From an uncultured Sediminibacterium sp. (GTDB taxonomy: Bacteria; Bacteroidota; Bacteroidia; Chitinophagales; Chitinophagaceae), in assembly GCF_946481145.1 (NCBI RefSeq), contig NZ_CAMLMJ010000002.1, forward strand, positions 224,428 through 288,427: a stretch of DNA of 64,000 nucleotides, in the 5' to 3' direction. Below the pieces are notes generated by a model. That model was given only the letters and a program-made list of their open reading frames with translations, ran no database searches and was not told the DNA's origin. Positions within the stretch are counted from its first letter, which is position 1, and each line of letters opens with the position of its first letter. The position numbers were made by a program, and so were the translations under genes. Positions 32,910 through 41,414 of this stretch are shown here, one piece after another.

Positions 32910-34562
32910 TTACTTAAATGCCGGTGGATGCATTTCATCCCAACCTGTTTTCTCCTGGTACCATTTAGCGGCCAGCAAAATGTTGGCTTCACCAAATAAC
33001 CTACCTACAAAAGAAATGCTGGTGGGTGTATTTGATCGCTTATCGAAACCAGTAGGAACGCATACAACCGGATGACCAGTAAGGTTTGTTATAGCCGACT
33101 GGTTTCCGCTTCCTCGGGTCGGACAAATAATCACATCGAACTGGTTAATTACTTCATTTACTTTTTGCATCAATATATTTCGATGTCTGTTAGCGTTTAT
33201 ATATTCTACAGCCGGAACAAACCTGGATATACGAAATGTATTCGGCCAGTCGTTGCGCCCTTGTCTTGTCATCTGATCGTCAATATCATTTCTGGTAAAA
33301 TCGTCGAATGCTGCTGCGCATTCTGCACTGATTACAATATCCATAATATTAAAAGGGTAGACCGCACTATCCGGAAAATCCATTGGAATTAATTCTACTC
33401 CCATTGAACGATAGGTTTCTAAAACCTTCCATTCCGTTCTGCTTGTATCTGTAATACGATCAAAGTAGTTTTTTGCATAACCGATACGCAGTTTCTTTAT
33501 ATCTGTTTTGGGTGAATAGTTAAACGGTTTATTTATCGCACTCATGTCTTTTCCGTCTGTACCCCTGATATAATTAAAAACGATTGCCGCGTCTTCCGCA
33601 CTTCTGCATATTGGGCCAATTTTATCAAGACTCCAGCTCAACGTCATAGCGCCTGATCTGCTGATTGCTCCGAATGTTGGTCTTAATCCTGTTGCCCCAC
33701 AGGTTGATGCCGGTGAAATAATGGATCCCCAGGTTTCTGTACCGATCGCAAAGGGTACTAATCCCGCAACCGTTGCAGAAGCGGACCCCGCTGATGAGCC
33801 AGATGAACCAAATCTGGTGTTCCATGGATTTTTGGTTCTGCCACCATACCAATAATCACCCATAGCAAGTGCACCAAGGGTAAACTTGGCCACCAGTACC
33901 GCACCTGCTTCTTTTAGTTGATTATACACAAATGCGTTTTCGTCAATCTCCTGGTTTTTATAGGGTTCAGCTCCCCAGGTTGTTTTGGTTCCCTTTACCG
34001 CAAACAGGTCTTTTAGTCCATAAGGAATGCCATGCAAAGGACCCCTATATTTACCAGCCGCTATTTCTGCATCCGCTTTTGCCGCCTCTGCTAATGCAAT
34101 ATCTTCTGTTATAGAAATTACACACTGCAGACTATCGCCATATTTTTTTATGCGATTGATAAAGAATTTAGCGAGGGCAGTAGCACTAAGTTTTTTGTTT
34201 TTGATGATAGACGAAAGTTGGGCAACAGAGTACCAGGCAAGATCATTCAAATCATTAGGAAGTGACACATTATCTGGAATATTCCATTTAATAGGTTGTT
34301 GCTTTTCATTAAAGACCATTCCGGGTAAAATAGCGCTATGCGAAAGTGTTGGAACGATATTATTTGCCAACGTTAGTTTATGCATTCGCTGGTATACTTC
34401 CACATTTCCTTTTATACCACCATACATGGTATCGATTTCCTTCTGTGTAAAATTCAGGTCGAATAACCTTGCAGCAGCGGGTATGTCTTTTTTAGAAAGG
34501 GTATCCTGGGCCTGTATCACAGAAGCAATTAGTAATAATGCAGCAGTTATGGATTTTCTCAT
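32910..34562 (-). CDS. Exported amidase-signature enzyme
   Basis: Periplasmic or secreted amidase of 550 residues with a signal peptide (1-19, ending VIQAQ). The amidase-signature catalytic triad is complete: Lys184 in YGLKDLFAV, a cis-Ser near 257 in GSSAGSASAT, and nucleophile Ser280 in GTETWGSI. An N-terminal segment of about 110 residues precedes the amidase domain; this is longer than in GatA and common in secreted amidases. The substrate may be a peptide, cell-wall fragment or aryl amide. It is transcribed alone, with its own terminator. It is not a GatCAB subunit: no neighbour gatB or gatC is present. Confidence 0.9.
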   Translation of the reverse strand: MRKSITAALLLIASVIQAQDTLSKKDIPAAARLFDLNFTQKEIDTMYGGIKGNVEVYQRMHKLTLANNIVPTLSHSAILPGMVFNEKQQPIKWNIPDNVSLPNDLNDLAWYSVAQLSSIIKNKKLSATALAKFFINRIKKYGDSLQCVISITEDIALAEAAKADAEIAAGKYRGPLHGIPYGLKDLFAVKGTKTTWGAEPYKNQEIDENAFVYNQLKEAGAVLVAKFTLGALAMGDYWYGGRTKNPWNTRFGSSGSSAGSASATVAGLVPFAIGTETWGSIISPASTCGATGLRPTFGAISRSGAMTLSWSLDKIGPICRSAEDAAIVFNYIRGTDGKDMSAINKPFNYSPKTDIKKLRIGYAKNYFDRITDTSRTEWKVLETYRSMGVELIPMDFPDSAVYPFNIMDIVISAECAAAFDDFTRNDIDDQMTRQGRNDWPNTFRISRFVPAVEYINANRHRNILMQKVNEVINQFDVIICPTRGSGNQSAITNLTGHPVVCVPTGFDKRSNTPTSISFVGRLFGEANILLAAKWYQEKTGWDEMHPPAFK

Positions 34563-34615
34563 TTTTTTATTTTGTTATAGTAGAAAAAATAGTAGTCGCT
34601 TAGCTACTAACATTT

Positions 34616-35458
34616 TTATGGCAATTCTGTTGAAGAAAAAGTGTTGCCCTTTGTAATATCTCCTGTTTCAAATCCTTTTTTAAACCAATACATTCTTTGT
34701 TTCGATGTACCATGGGTGAACGCATCGGGATTAACCATTTTTCCTGCCGATTTTTGCAAGTGGTCGTCGCCAATTGCATTGGCTGCTTTAAGTGCCGCTT
34801 CAATATCTCCGACTTCAAGTATATTGTTTAGTTTCTGTGCGTGATGTGCCCAAACACCAGCAAGAAAATCTGCCTGTAATTCAAGTTTTACAGATAACCT
34901 GTTGTATTCCATCTCGCTTATACCAGATTTCATCTGCTGTAATTTTGTGGTTGTGCCCATTTGTTGTTGTACATGATGACCTACTTCATGCGCTATCACA
35001 TAAGCCATTGCAAATTCACCTTCCACTTCAAATCTTTGTGATAGTTCATCAAAAAACGATAGGTCTATATATATCTGTTTATCTGATGGGCAATAAAAGG
35101 GTCCTGAAGCCGCACTTGCAAAACCACAACCAGATGAGGTGGAGCCGGAAAATAAAACTAATGTAGGTTGCTGATAACGATCTCCGATAGATTGATAGAT
35201 TGAATCCCAAACATCTTCGGTATCTGCCAGTACTACTTTTGTGAAGCTGGCTAATTTTTCTTCGCGTTCACTAAAGACCTGAGTGGGCGCATTTGTTTGC
35301 TGAAGGGTTTGTTGTATTACTTCATTCGGGTCTCTTCCAAATAAAATATAGATTGCAATAAGTGCAACCGCACCTAATCCACCCGTAAAAAAGAATGGAT
35401 TTGTATTCCCTCTCCGGTCATCTATATTATCGCTTTGTCTTCTTCCCTGCCAACGCAT
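34616..35458 (-). CDS. Neutral zinc metallopeptidase (YpfJ/PF04228 family)
   Basis: 280-residue metallopeptidase anchored by one membrane helix (about 25-41, FTGGLGAVALIAIYILF). Typical N terminus MRWQGRRQSDNIDDRRG. The zinc motif is HEVGH (His157, Glu158, His161), with the third ligand in LQADFLAGVWAHHA. The conserved SGCGFASAASGPFYCP segment contains the family's two cysteines. These proteins are membrane-anchored with the catalytic domain outside; substrates are unknown. The gene follows the RimJ/RimL-like acetyltransferase gene (35-base gap), possibly as a distal part of the mgsA cluster. Confidence 0.9.
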   Translation of the reverse strand: MRWQGRRQSDNIDDRRGNTNPFFFTGGLGAVALIAIYILFGRDPNEVIQQTLQQTNAPTQVFSEREEKLASFTKVVLADTEDVWDSIYQSIGDRYQQPTLVLFSGSTSSGCGFASAASGPFYCPSDKQIYIDLSFFDELSQRFEVEGEFAMAYVIAHEVGHHVQQQMGTTTKLQQMKSGISEMEYNRLSVKLELQADFLAGVWAHHAQKLNNILEVGDIEAALKAANAIGDDHLQKSAGKMVNPDAFTHGTSKQRMYWFKKGFETGDITKGNTFSSTELP

Positions 35459-35493
35459 ATTATGTTTGAATTTTTGATTTTAGGTTTGTCGAA

Positions 35494-36000
35494 TTATTCA
35501 CCCAGCATTTTTACCCACTCATATTGGTCCAATAATTCATTGTTTTTGAAAACCATTTTTCGCTTTATCGACTCAAGGATAAAACCGTTCTTTTGCAATA
35601 CCCGCATGGATGCTTTATTGTTTTGAAATGTATACGCTTCTATTCTGCTCATTTCCATTTGTTCGCTGATGTATGAACACAACAATCTACATGCTTCTGT
35701 GGCTATTCCGTTTCCCCAATATGGCTCTCCTATATAATACCCGATTTCAATGTTTTTCCTATATACATCTTCTTTCAAAGTACAGCCGCAACCACCTACA
35801 ATTTTCTGTTGCCATACTATAGCAAAGTGCTGAACTGGTTTTTCCGTCGCTGATTTTGTTATCCATTGTAATGCATCTGTAACCGTATAGGGACTTGGAA
35901 AAAAATCGCGCATATTGTTCCAAATATTCCGGTTATTGGCTATTGATACAAGGGACTGGGCATCTTGCTTTTGCCAGGGTCTCAAAACAATATCAATCAT
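35494..36000 (-). CDS. GNAT N-acetyltransferase (RimJ/RimL-like)
   Basis: 168-residue acetyltransferase of the Acetyltransf_3 type. Motifs: IVLRPWQKQDAQSLVSIANN at the start, CTLKEDVYRKNIEIGYYIGEPYWGNGIATEA (the acetyl-CoA loop is PYWGNGIA), RIEAYTFQNNKASMRVLQKNGF, and C-terminal DQYEWVKML. The fold is complete. Its start overlaps the 3' end of mgsA by eight bases, so translation is coupled to mgsA. Its substrate (a ribosomal protein, peptide or metabolite amine) is unknown. Confidence 0.88.
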   Translation of the reverse strand: MIDIVLRPWQKQDAQSLVSIANNRNIWNNMRDFFPSPYTVTDALQWITKSATEKPVQHFAIVWQQKIVGGCGCTLKEDVYRKNIEIGYYIGEPYWGNGIATEACRLLCSYISEQMEMSRIEAYTFQNNKASMRVLQKNGFILESIKRKMVFKNNELLDQYEWVKMLGE

Positions 36001-36460
36001 CTTGTTTCTTTATTGTTCTGTTCAGGTAATCGCTATAATCGGGTAATTGCGATTCGTATTCCTGGTGCATAAATGGTGATGTGATCAGGAAATCGGCCGT
36101 TGCTCTGTCGCATGCCATGGGAATATTCCATAAAACACATAACCTCAGCAATGCCTTTACATCACTATCGTGTGGTTGTGCTTCCATTGGGTCCCAGAAG
36201 AAAAACATCATATCAATTTCTCCATTTGCTATCATCGCACCAATTTGCTGATCACCTCCCATCGGGCCGCTCATGAGTTTTTTTACCGGTCGATCCATTT
36301 TTTCTTCAATAAGTTTTCCGGTAGTGCCTGTAGCAAATAGTTCGTGTTTGGAAAGTACTTCTCGGTTATGCGCAACCCATTCCATGAGGTCGGCTTTTTT
36401 ATGGTCATGTGCCACCAGCGCAATTTTTTTTCGCTGTCCTAATTTCTTTATTGCTGACAT
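35993..36460 (-). CDS. mgsA: Methylglyoxal synthase
   Basis: Converts dihydroxyacetone phosphate to methylglyoxal and phosphate, a bypass of lower glycolysis used when sugar phosphates build up. 155 residues. It has the family N terminus KKIALVAHDHKKADLMEW, the phosphate loop ATGTTGKL, catalytic Asp70 in SGPMGGDQQIGAMI, Asp90 in FFFWDPMEAQPHDSDV, His97, and WNIPMACDRATADFLITS. It is followed by an overlapping GNAT gene and then a zinc peptidase, and preceded by an acyltransferase 60 bases away, a likely but loose gene cluster. Confidence 0.96.
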   Translation of the reverse strand: MSAIKKLGQRKKIALVAHDHKKADLMEWVAHNREVLSKHELFATGTTGKLIEEKMDRPVKKLMSGPMGGDQQIGAMIANGEIDMMFFFWDPMEAQPHDSDVKALLRLCVLWNIPMACDRATADFLITSPFMHQEYESQLPDYSDYLNRTIKKQDD

Positions 36461-36520
36461 GTTTTGCAGTTGTTTCTTATGCGACAGAAAGATAACTTTT
36501 TCTTTTTGCTTCGCTGACGT

Positions 36521-37444
36521 TTACGGTTTTATTTTATAGTGTACCGCGTACCACGCTGTTATTGGATGGGTTAGCAATATGATAGCAATAAGATAATTGG
36601 GTAAATGCAGCGCAAAAAGCAAAGCAGTTAAGAGGCATAAATAAAGAGGATAAAGCAACAACAGCATACCAAATAATACCGAGTCATAAAAAACAGTATT
36701 CCTGGTTTTCCTTTTTACGAATTGTTTGATCAGTCCATATATAGGTATGTGTAAAAACAAGCCAATGGAAGATAATAAAGCATTTAGCGGGTTTGAATTC
36801 TTTTGCTCTTTTTCGGGTAGTTGAATCATTTCTTGTATTGAATCAAACAGTATACGATTAAATTCCTGCATGTTCTGGGCATCTTGCTCATGCTTAAACA
36901 GGTCCTCTGTTTTATAGGGTTTTGCAAACTGTATCCGAATGTTTTTGCCAAATTGGTGAAAGCTGTTATAGGCAATTGATACGGGCATTATTCCAGTTAT
37001 TCTGCCTTGCTTTTTTTCCGTAAGTGCTATTCTTGCTGCCCCTTTTTTGAATGGTTGTAGTTGATGTGTATGTAAACAAATGCCTTCAATAAAAATCAAT
37101 ACTATTTTCCCTTTTTCCAGCAATTCTGCAGAGCGGTTAAAAGCATGTTCATTGAGGTGCAGGTTTTCTTTTCCTTCGGATAAACGATAAACAGGTATCA
37201 TGTGCAGCAGACCAAGTAAAAAGCGATGCCATGGTTTACGAAAAGCATCACCCCGGGCCAGAAAGTAAATCGGTTCTTTAAATTGGGCGGCTATTACAAT
37301 GGCGTCGAGGAATGAGTTCGGGTGGTTTGCTACAAGTAATAGGGGTCCTTTTGCATACCTGTTTTCCTGGTTTACCAATTGGATATCTACACAGAAAATT
37401 TTGAGTGCAAGTCTAATTGGCAGTTTTATCAGGCTATAGATCAA
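36521..37444 (-). CDS. Lysophospholipid acyltransferase family protein
   Basis: 307-residue membrane acyltransferase of the LPLAT superfamily. Motif I reads NHPNSFLD, His41 to Asp47 with five residues between (HX5D); this is a variant spacing found in glycerol-phosphate-type acyltransferases. Motif III is FIEGICLH instead of the common FPEGTRS. A block of two to three transmembrane segments lies at about 225-300. The start ATG at 37444 places the first helix immediately. It lies upstream of mgsA on the same strand. It may act on a lyso- or glycerolipid, but the exact acceptor is unknown. Confidence 0.82.
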   Translation of the reverse strand: MIYSLIKLPIRLALKIFCVDIQLVNQENRYAKGPLLLVANHPNSFLDAIVIAAQFKEPIYFLARGDAFRKPWHRFLLGLLHMIPVYRLSEGKENLHLNEHAFNRSAELLEKGKIVLIFIEGICLHTHQLQPFKKGAARIALTEKKQGRITGIMPVSIAYNSFHQFGKNIRIQFAKPYKTEDLFKHEQDAQNMQEFNRILFDSIQEMIQLPEKEQKNSNPLNALLSSIGLFLHIPIYGLIKQFVKRKTRNTVFYDSVLFGMLLLLYPLYLCLLTALLFALHLPNYLIAIILLTHPITAWYAVHYKIKP

Positions 37445-37573
37445 TCCGTTGTTTTGCTTAAAAATACAGTAAGTTCAAATTAAGATCTGAGGAAAAAGGG
37501 TGGTTTAGCAGCTATTATTTAGTTTTTTTCTATTGTTATTTGGTAATAAGCTATTGCAGGGAGATTTTTCCAA

Positions 37574-37604
37574 AGAAAAAGCCACCTCCTGGAAAGGAGG
37601 CGGC
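37574..37604 (-). terminator. Intrinsic terminator of recA
   Basis: Stem GCCaCCTCC / GGAGGcGGC (37581-37589 / 37596-37604) with one mismatch and loop TGGAAA. On the minus strand it is followed by TTTTTCTTTGG. It lies 29 bases behind the recA stop. Confidence 0.85.
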
Positions 37605-37633
37605 TCATATTTACTAACCCATCTCAAAAAAAT

Positions 37634-38644
37634 TTAGGCTTCGGCAACGGCTTTGGCTTCTGTCAGTTTGGCTCTTATTTTGCCTTCTATCTCATTAGAT
37701 AATTCTGGATTATCGTTGAGTAACTGTTTAACGGCATCTCTACCCTGACCTAGCTTATTGCTTTCATAGCTGAACCAGGATCCGCTTTTCTGAACGATTC
37801 CTAGTTCTACGCCCATATCAATTATTTCTCCCACTTTACTAATACCTCCTCCGAATATGATATCGAATTCGGCAGCGCGGAATGGTGGTGCTACTTTATT
37901 TTTTACCACTTTTACTTTTACCCTGTTTCCTACAGCTTCATCGCCATCTTTGATTTGTGTCATACGACGAATATCAAGTCGTACAGAAGCATAGAATTTT
38001 AAGGCATTACCACCGGTTGTTGTTTCAGGATTGCCAAACATTACCCCAATTTTTTCGCGCAACTGGTTAATGAATATGCAAACTGTATTTGTTTTATTAA
38101 TGGTTGCTGTAAGTTTTCTTAAAGCCTGGCTCATCAAACGCGCCTGCAATCCCATTTTGCTATCACCCATTTCACCTTCCAGCTCACCTTTTGGTACCAG
38201 CGCGGCAACAGAATCTATCACTACAACATCTAACGCACCAGATAATATTAACCTGTCGGCTATTTCTAAAGCCTGTTCGCCATAGTCTGGCTGAGATATA
38301 AGCAGGTTGTCTACATCCACCCCAAGCTTTCTTGCATATGAGCTGTCGAATGCGTGTTCCGCATCAATGATGGCACACATACCGCCTTTTTTCTGCGCTT
38401 CTGCAATTACATGAATAGCAACGGTTGTTTTACCAGATGATTCTGGTCCATATATTTCAATGATTCTTCCTTTGGGTAAACCGCCAACACCTAATGCTGT
38501 ATCAAGACCAATAGACCCTGTGGAAATTACTTCCATAGCATCTTGTGTTCTCTCATTCATCATCATCACACTGCCTTTTCCAAAATCTTTGTCAATCTTA
38601 TCGATTGTCAGCTTCAGGGCTTTTAATTTTTCTGCGTTACTCAT
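37634..38644 (-). CDS. recA: Recombinase RecA
   Basis: DNA-strand exchange and SOS co-protease protein of 336 residues. Walker [10 protein letters not shown] (66-74), [20 protein letters not shown] core, the L2 loop [20 protein letters not shown], and the ATP-binding QLREKIGVM are all present. There is no intein or insertion. It is monocistronic, with a terminator behind it. No E. coli-type LexA box is visible upstream. The region upstream to 38959 (315 bp) contains T-rich sequence and a 21-bp inverted repeat, but no gene. Confidence 0.98.
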   Translation of the reverse strand: MSNAEKLKALKLTIDKIDKDFGKGSVMMMNERTQDAMEVISTGSIGLDTALGVGGLPKGRIIEIYGPESSGKTTVAIHVIAEAQKKGGMCAIIDAEHAFDSSYARKLGVDVDNLLISQPDYGEQALEIADRLILSGALDVVVIDSVAALVPKGELEGEMGDSKMGLQARLMSQALRKLTATINKTNTVCIFINQLREKIGVMFGNPETTTGGNALKFYASVRLDIRRMTQIKDGDEAVGNRVKVKVVKNKVAPPFRAAEFDIIFGGGISKVGEIIDMGVELGIVQKSGSWFSYESNKLGQGRDAVKQLLNDNPELSNEIEGKIRAKLTEAKAVAEA

Positions 38645-38831
38645 GGTTTTCTTTTTTGAATTTAATGGGACTGTAAAAATAGTTCCCGGGAATCAAATAA
38701 ACTAATTTTTTTAGTATTTTTTTTACTAACGTCTTTAGTTTGGCCTTATTGTGCTAAAGTAGGGGTTTGTTTTTTGCCGGGATCGCGTATTTATACCTGA
38801 TTTTGGGGCGAGTTTTGCACATTGCGGGTGA

Positions 38832-38953
38832 GTCCGGAAGACCGAAAGTCGGAAAGTCCGATAGCTTCACTAAGTGAATCACTTCGTTACATGGAGGAAT
38901 TAAAACCAAAACATCCTCTAAAACCGGTCTTGCCGACTTTCGGTCTTCCGGAC
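38832..38953. repeat. Inverted repeat (word GGAAGACCGAAAGTC)
   Basis: Perfect 21-bp arms, 38832-38852 and 38933-38953, spaced by about 80 bases that carry further partial words (GGAAAGTCCG, ACCGGTCTT). It ends seven bases before the stop of the ChaN-like gene. The gap between recA and this gene, 38645-38959, contains nothing else recognisable. Confidence 0.88.
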
Positions 38954-38959
38954 CCCTTA

Positions 38960-39811
38960 CTAATAAGTATTCGTCATATCCTCATCTACACAAATAATAA
39001 AATCTGCTCGGCCTAAATGTTCGGCGCTGAGTTTGTGGATGTCTTTTTGTGAAACGGTACTAATAGTGACTATTTTTAATGACGGGTTTTGTCTTTTGAG
39101 GTACCAGTTTAATCCATCATAAAAATCAGAATGGTATGCCCCATTATAATGTATCAGCAATGACCCTGGCTTATAATATTTCAGCATAAAATGCGCCATC
39201 GTAGCGTCTTTAATGGCTTGTGCCTTGGGTAAGTTTTCGCCTCCGTGTCCACCCATCATTTCAATCATTTTTTTATAACCCGGTAATTCCGCATCATAAG
39301 CAATCGGTAATGGGGCTATCCATGCTTTTTCCTTGGCGGGCAAACTATCTAATACACCGAAGCCGCTCTTTGCTACCATTGAAGCATACCTGCGTGGTAC
39401 ATTACTTGCCGCAAAGGCAATTTTATTTTCCTTTGCGAAATTTACCAATGGCGCATAATCAGTCGGGTAGTTTTTCCAAAGTCTTGCCATCGAATCAAGT
39501 TGTTTCTGTTTAATGGATCCGGCAAGGTATAGGTCTAAGGCTTCCTGGTTATCCTGCTCAAACATTTCTGCTCCGAGCACCAGGTCGCGTTTTCCACTCA
39601 GGTCTTTTGTTACTTCCAATTGCAACCAGTGAGCAATAGCGTTGTTGTGAAATTCCCCAAAAAGTAAAATGTCTTTATCCGCGATAGCTTTGAGCATTTT
39701 TTCATAGCTCACTTTCTTGCCCTTAGCATTATAGATGATGTATGGTTGTTTCTTTTGTGCAGCAGCTGTAAAAGAAAGGATAACCAGCAAGGAGAATATC
39801 ATTTTTTTCAT
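38960..39811 (-). CDS. ChaN-family exported protein
   Basis: 283-residue exported protein of the ChaN/haem-binding uptake family (PF04187). Signal peptide 1-18 (ending TAAAQ). Conserved pattern: DILLFGEFHNNAIAHWLQ, LVLGAEMFEQDNQEALD, KIAFAASNVPRRYASMVAKSGF, ATMAHFMLKYYKPGSLLIHYNGAYHSDFYDGL, and RADFIICVDEDMTNTY at the end. ChaN proteins bind haem or iron in the outer membrane of some bacteria; this role is inferred from the family, not proven. It is monocistronic. Confidence 0.85.
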   Translation of the reverse strand: MKKMIFSLLVILSFTAAAQKKQPYIIYNAKGKKVSYEKMLKAIADKDILLFGEFHNNAIAHWLQLEVTKDLSGKRDLVLGAEMFEQDNQEALDLYLAGSIKQKQLDSMARLWKNYPTDYAPLVNFAKENKIAFAASNVPRRYASMVAKSGFGVLDSLPAKEKAWIAPLPIAYDAELPGYKKMIEMMGGHGGENLPKAQAIKDATMAHFMLKYYKPGSLLIHYNGAYHSDFYDGLNWYLKRQNPSLKIVTISTVSQKDIHKLSAEHLGRADFIICVDEDMTNTY

Positions 39812-39848
39812 AATAAAGCAATGTTAGGGTTTTTTCCCTGCGTTAACT

Positions 39849-39929
39849 CCATTTCCTCTCGTTCTCTGCGGTGGGGTTCCTCACGTCACCCTGACGAAGG
39901 AAGGGACCGCAGAGAACGAGAGGAAATGG
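39849..39929. repeat. Nested inverted repeat with CACCCTGACGAAGG core
   Basis: Outer arms of 24 perfect bases, 39849-39872 and 39906-39929 (word CCTCTCGTTCTCTGCGG), enclose a core with CACGTCACCCTGACGAAGG. This resembles a widespread GTCATCCTGACGAAGGAAGG-type intergenic repeat seen in many bacteria. It lies in the 180-bp gap between the ChaN-like and DoxX-like genes. A further AGCT-rich stretch (39955-39994) follows. Confidence 0.88.
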
Positions 39930-39954
39930 GGATTTCGCAGAGTTGTTTACTTTT

Positions 39955-39994
39955 ACAAACCGCTCGTGGCTCACAGCCAAAAGCTCATAGCTTA
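39955..39994. repeat. AGCT-type word cluster at the DoxX-gene stop
   Basis: CTCGTGGCTCACAGCC and AAAGCTCATAGCTTA resemble the AGCT-rich tail of the composite repeats at 6421-6460 and 30310-30345. The stop codon of the minus-strand DoxX-like gene (39992-39994) lies within it. Confidence 0.6.
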
Positions 39995-41290
39995 TCTGTT
40001 ATACTCACTCAGCCAATGAAATTGTTTTTCGGCAAGACGGTATTGTTTATTGGTTCTTTTGAGTCTTATAAATAATGTATCGCCTTTTACCGGGCCCCTC
40101 AAGGTTATGGTGCTGCTGTCTGGAATGCTGTATTTCAATGTGAACAAGCTATCAGATTGAGGCCCCGCCCAACGGAAAGTCATTTGTTGTTTGACCGTAT
40201 CAACAAAATATCCGAAATAAGCTCTTCCATATACACGTCTGAACATGGTATCAGCGCTCAGCATACTGCCGCTTGTTCCGGGTTGAAAAATAAGCTGGCT
40301 CCATCTGTGTGTTGAGTCGCCGATGATAGCAGGTATCGTATCCTTGTTTACTACGAAATCGGCTACATCGTACACTCCTGAACGAATGGGCTTTTGATCG
40401 GATATGTTTTGCATACCCTGGTAACGTTCATACGAATTATAAAATGGTAGTATAATGATCAGCACAACAAATAAGCCCTTTAATACATAACGAGTAATAC
40501 GCTGCCATTTTTTATTGATCGTAATATCATATATCGTACTTACTGGTGCTGTTTTATTATGTATAAAAAAAGCTGCTATTCGCTGGTGCTCCTGTATTAC
40601 CAGAAACATCGACATGACCACCAGGTGTGTTGAAAATAATTTTACAGGAATATCATAGCTCAGGTTCATGGCCATTACATTGGCAAAAACGGCCAATGCC
40701 ATTAAGGCCCCCGCTGTGGCTGTTTTTCTGTTGAATAACAATAGTCCTACTATTACTTCTGCAACTCCTGAAAATACCTGGTATGGGGTTGAATAGCCGA
40801 TGAATAACCACGATAACCTCATTGGTAAAAACTCTCCCAATGGAGTAGCAAGTTGACTTAGCGACGGAAAATACATTTGTAAGGCAAATACTTTAATAAT
40901 ACCATATCCAAATGCCACCATGGCTACATTATAGCGCACGATGGTAACCAGTAAATAATTCCATTTGGGATATCCATTTTTGTTTTTATCTGCAACCGTC
41001 CATATTAAGGATACAAGCAGAGAAAATAACGTAAAGAACCATAAATGTGTCCAGGCCCAGGATGTATCGCCACTACCATTTAGTGGTACTAATTCTTTAT
41101 ATACCTTAAAGATGTTTTTATTCGCAAACTGAACAAGCTGTTCCTGCAGCCAGTACCAAGGTTGCGTTACCACAGAAACATAAGGCAGGTTTTCGATCCA
41201 TGTCCACGGTGCTATGGATATCATGAAGTAAACGAAGAAAAACCTGAAGAGTAGTTTTTGGGTAAAATTCCAGTGGGTGTTTGTATTCAT
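39992..41290 (-). CDS. DoxX-like integral membrane protein
   Basis: 432 residues, with about seven or more membrane segments in the first 300 residues (FRFFFVYFMISIAPW, LWFFTLFSLLVSLIW, VAMVAFGYGIIKVFALQM, FSGVAEVIVGLLLF, ALMALAVFANVMAMNL, STHLVVMSMFLVI, LKGLFVVLIIILPF) and a soluble C-terminal part of about 140 residues with beta-strand character. The GYGIIKV and FSGVAEVIVGLLL patterns resemble DoxX/DoxD membrane proteins of respiration-linked systems. The assignment is tentative. The stop lies inside an AGCT-type word repeat. Confidence 0.65.
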   Translation of the reverse strand: MNTNTHWNFTQKLLFRFFFVYFMISIAPWTWIENLPYVSVVTQPWYWLQEQLVQFANKNIFKVYKELVPLNGSGDTSWAWTHLWFFTLFSLLVSLIWTVADKNKNGYPKWNYLLVTIVRYNVAMVAFGYGIIKVFALQMYFPSLSQLATPLGEFLPMRLSWLFIGYSTPYQVFSGVAEVIVGLLLFNRKTATAGALMALAVFANVMAMNLSYDIPVKLFSTHLVVMSMFLVIQEHQRIAAFFIHNKTAPVSTIYDITINKKWQRITRYVLKGLFVVLIIILPFYNSYERYQGMQNISDQKPIRSGVYDVADFVVNKDTIPAIIGDSTHRWSQLIFQPGTSGSMLSADTMFRRVYGRAYFGYFVDTVKQQMTFRWAGPQSDSLFTLKYSIPDSSTITLRGPVKGDTLFIRLKRTNKQYRLAEKQFHWLSEYNR

Positions 41291-41414
41291 ACAAGCATGT
41301 GTGATTGGTAGTATGAATATATTATTTTAGCCACAGATTATTATGAATTAATCTTCGTTTCTGCTTCTGAAGGATATTGGTCGTTTTGTACGTTTTTATT
41401 GTCACAAAATATGT
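41291..41414. other. Short intergenic stretch with a half repeat
   Basis: TAGCCACAGATTA at about 41328-41340 is a half copy of the GCCACAGATNCACAGATT word family. No gene or clear promoter is visible in this gap. Confidence 0.5.

Noticed and set aside
32910..34562. GatA subunit of the amidotransferase
   Set aside because: Signal peptide, 110-residue N-terminal extension and no gatB or gatC nearby point to a secreted amidase.
38645..38831. LexA-type SOS box upstream of recA
   Set aside because: No E. coli-type CTGT-N8-ACAG match is visible. Other SOS operator types in this phylum cannot be judged by eye.
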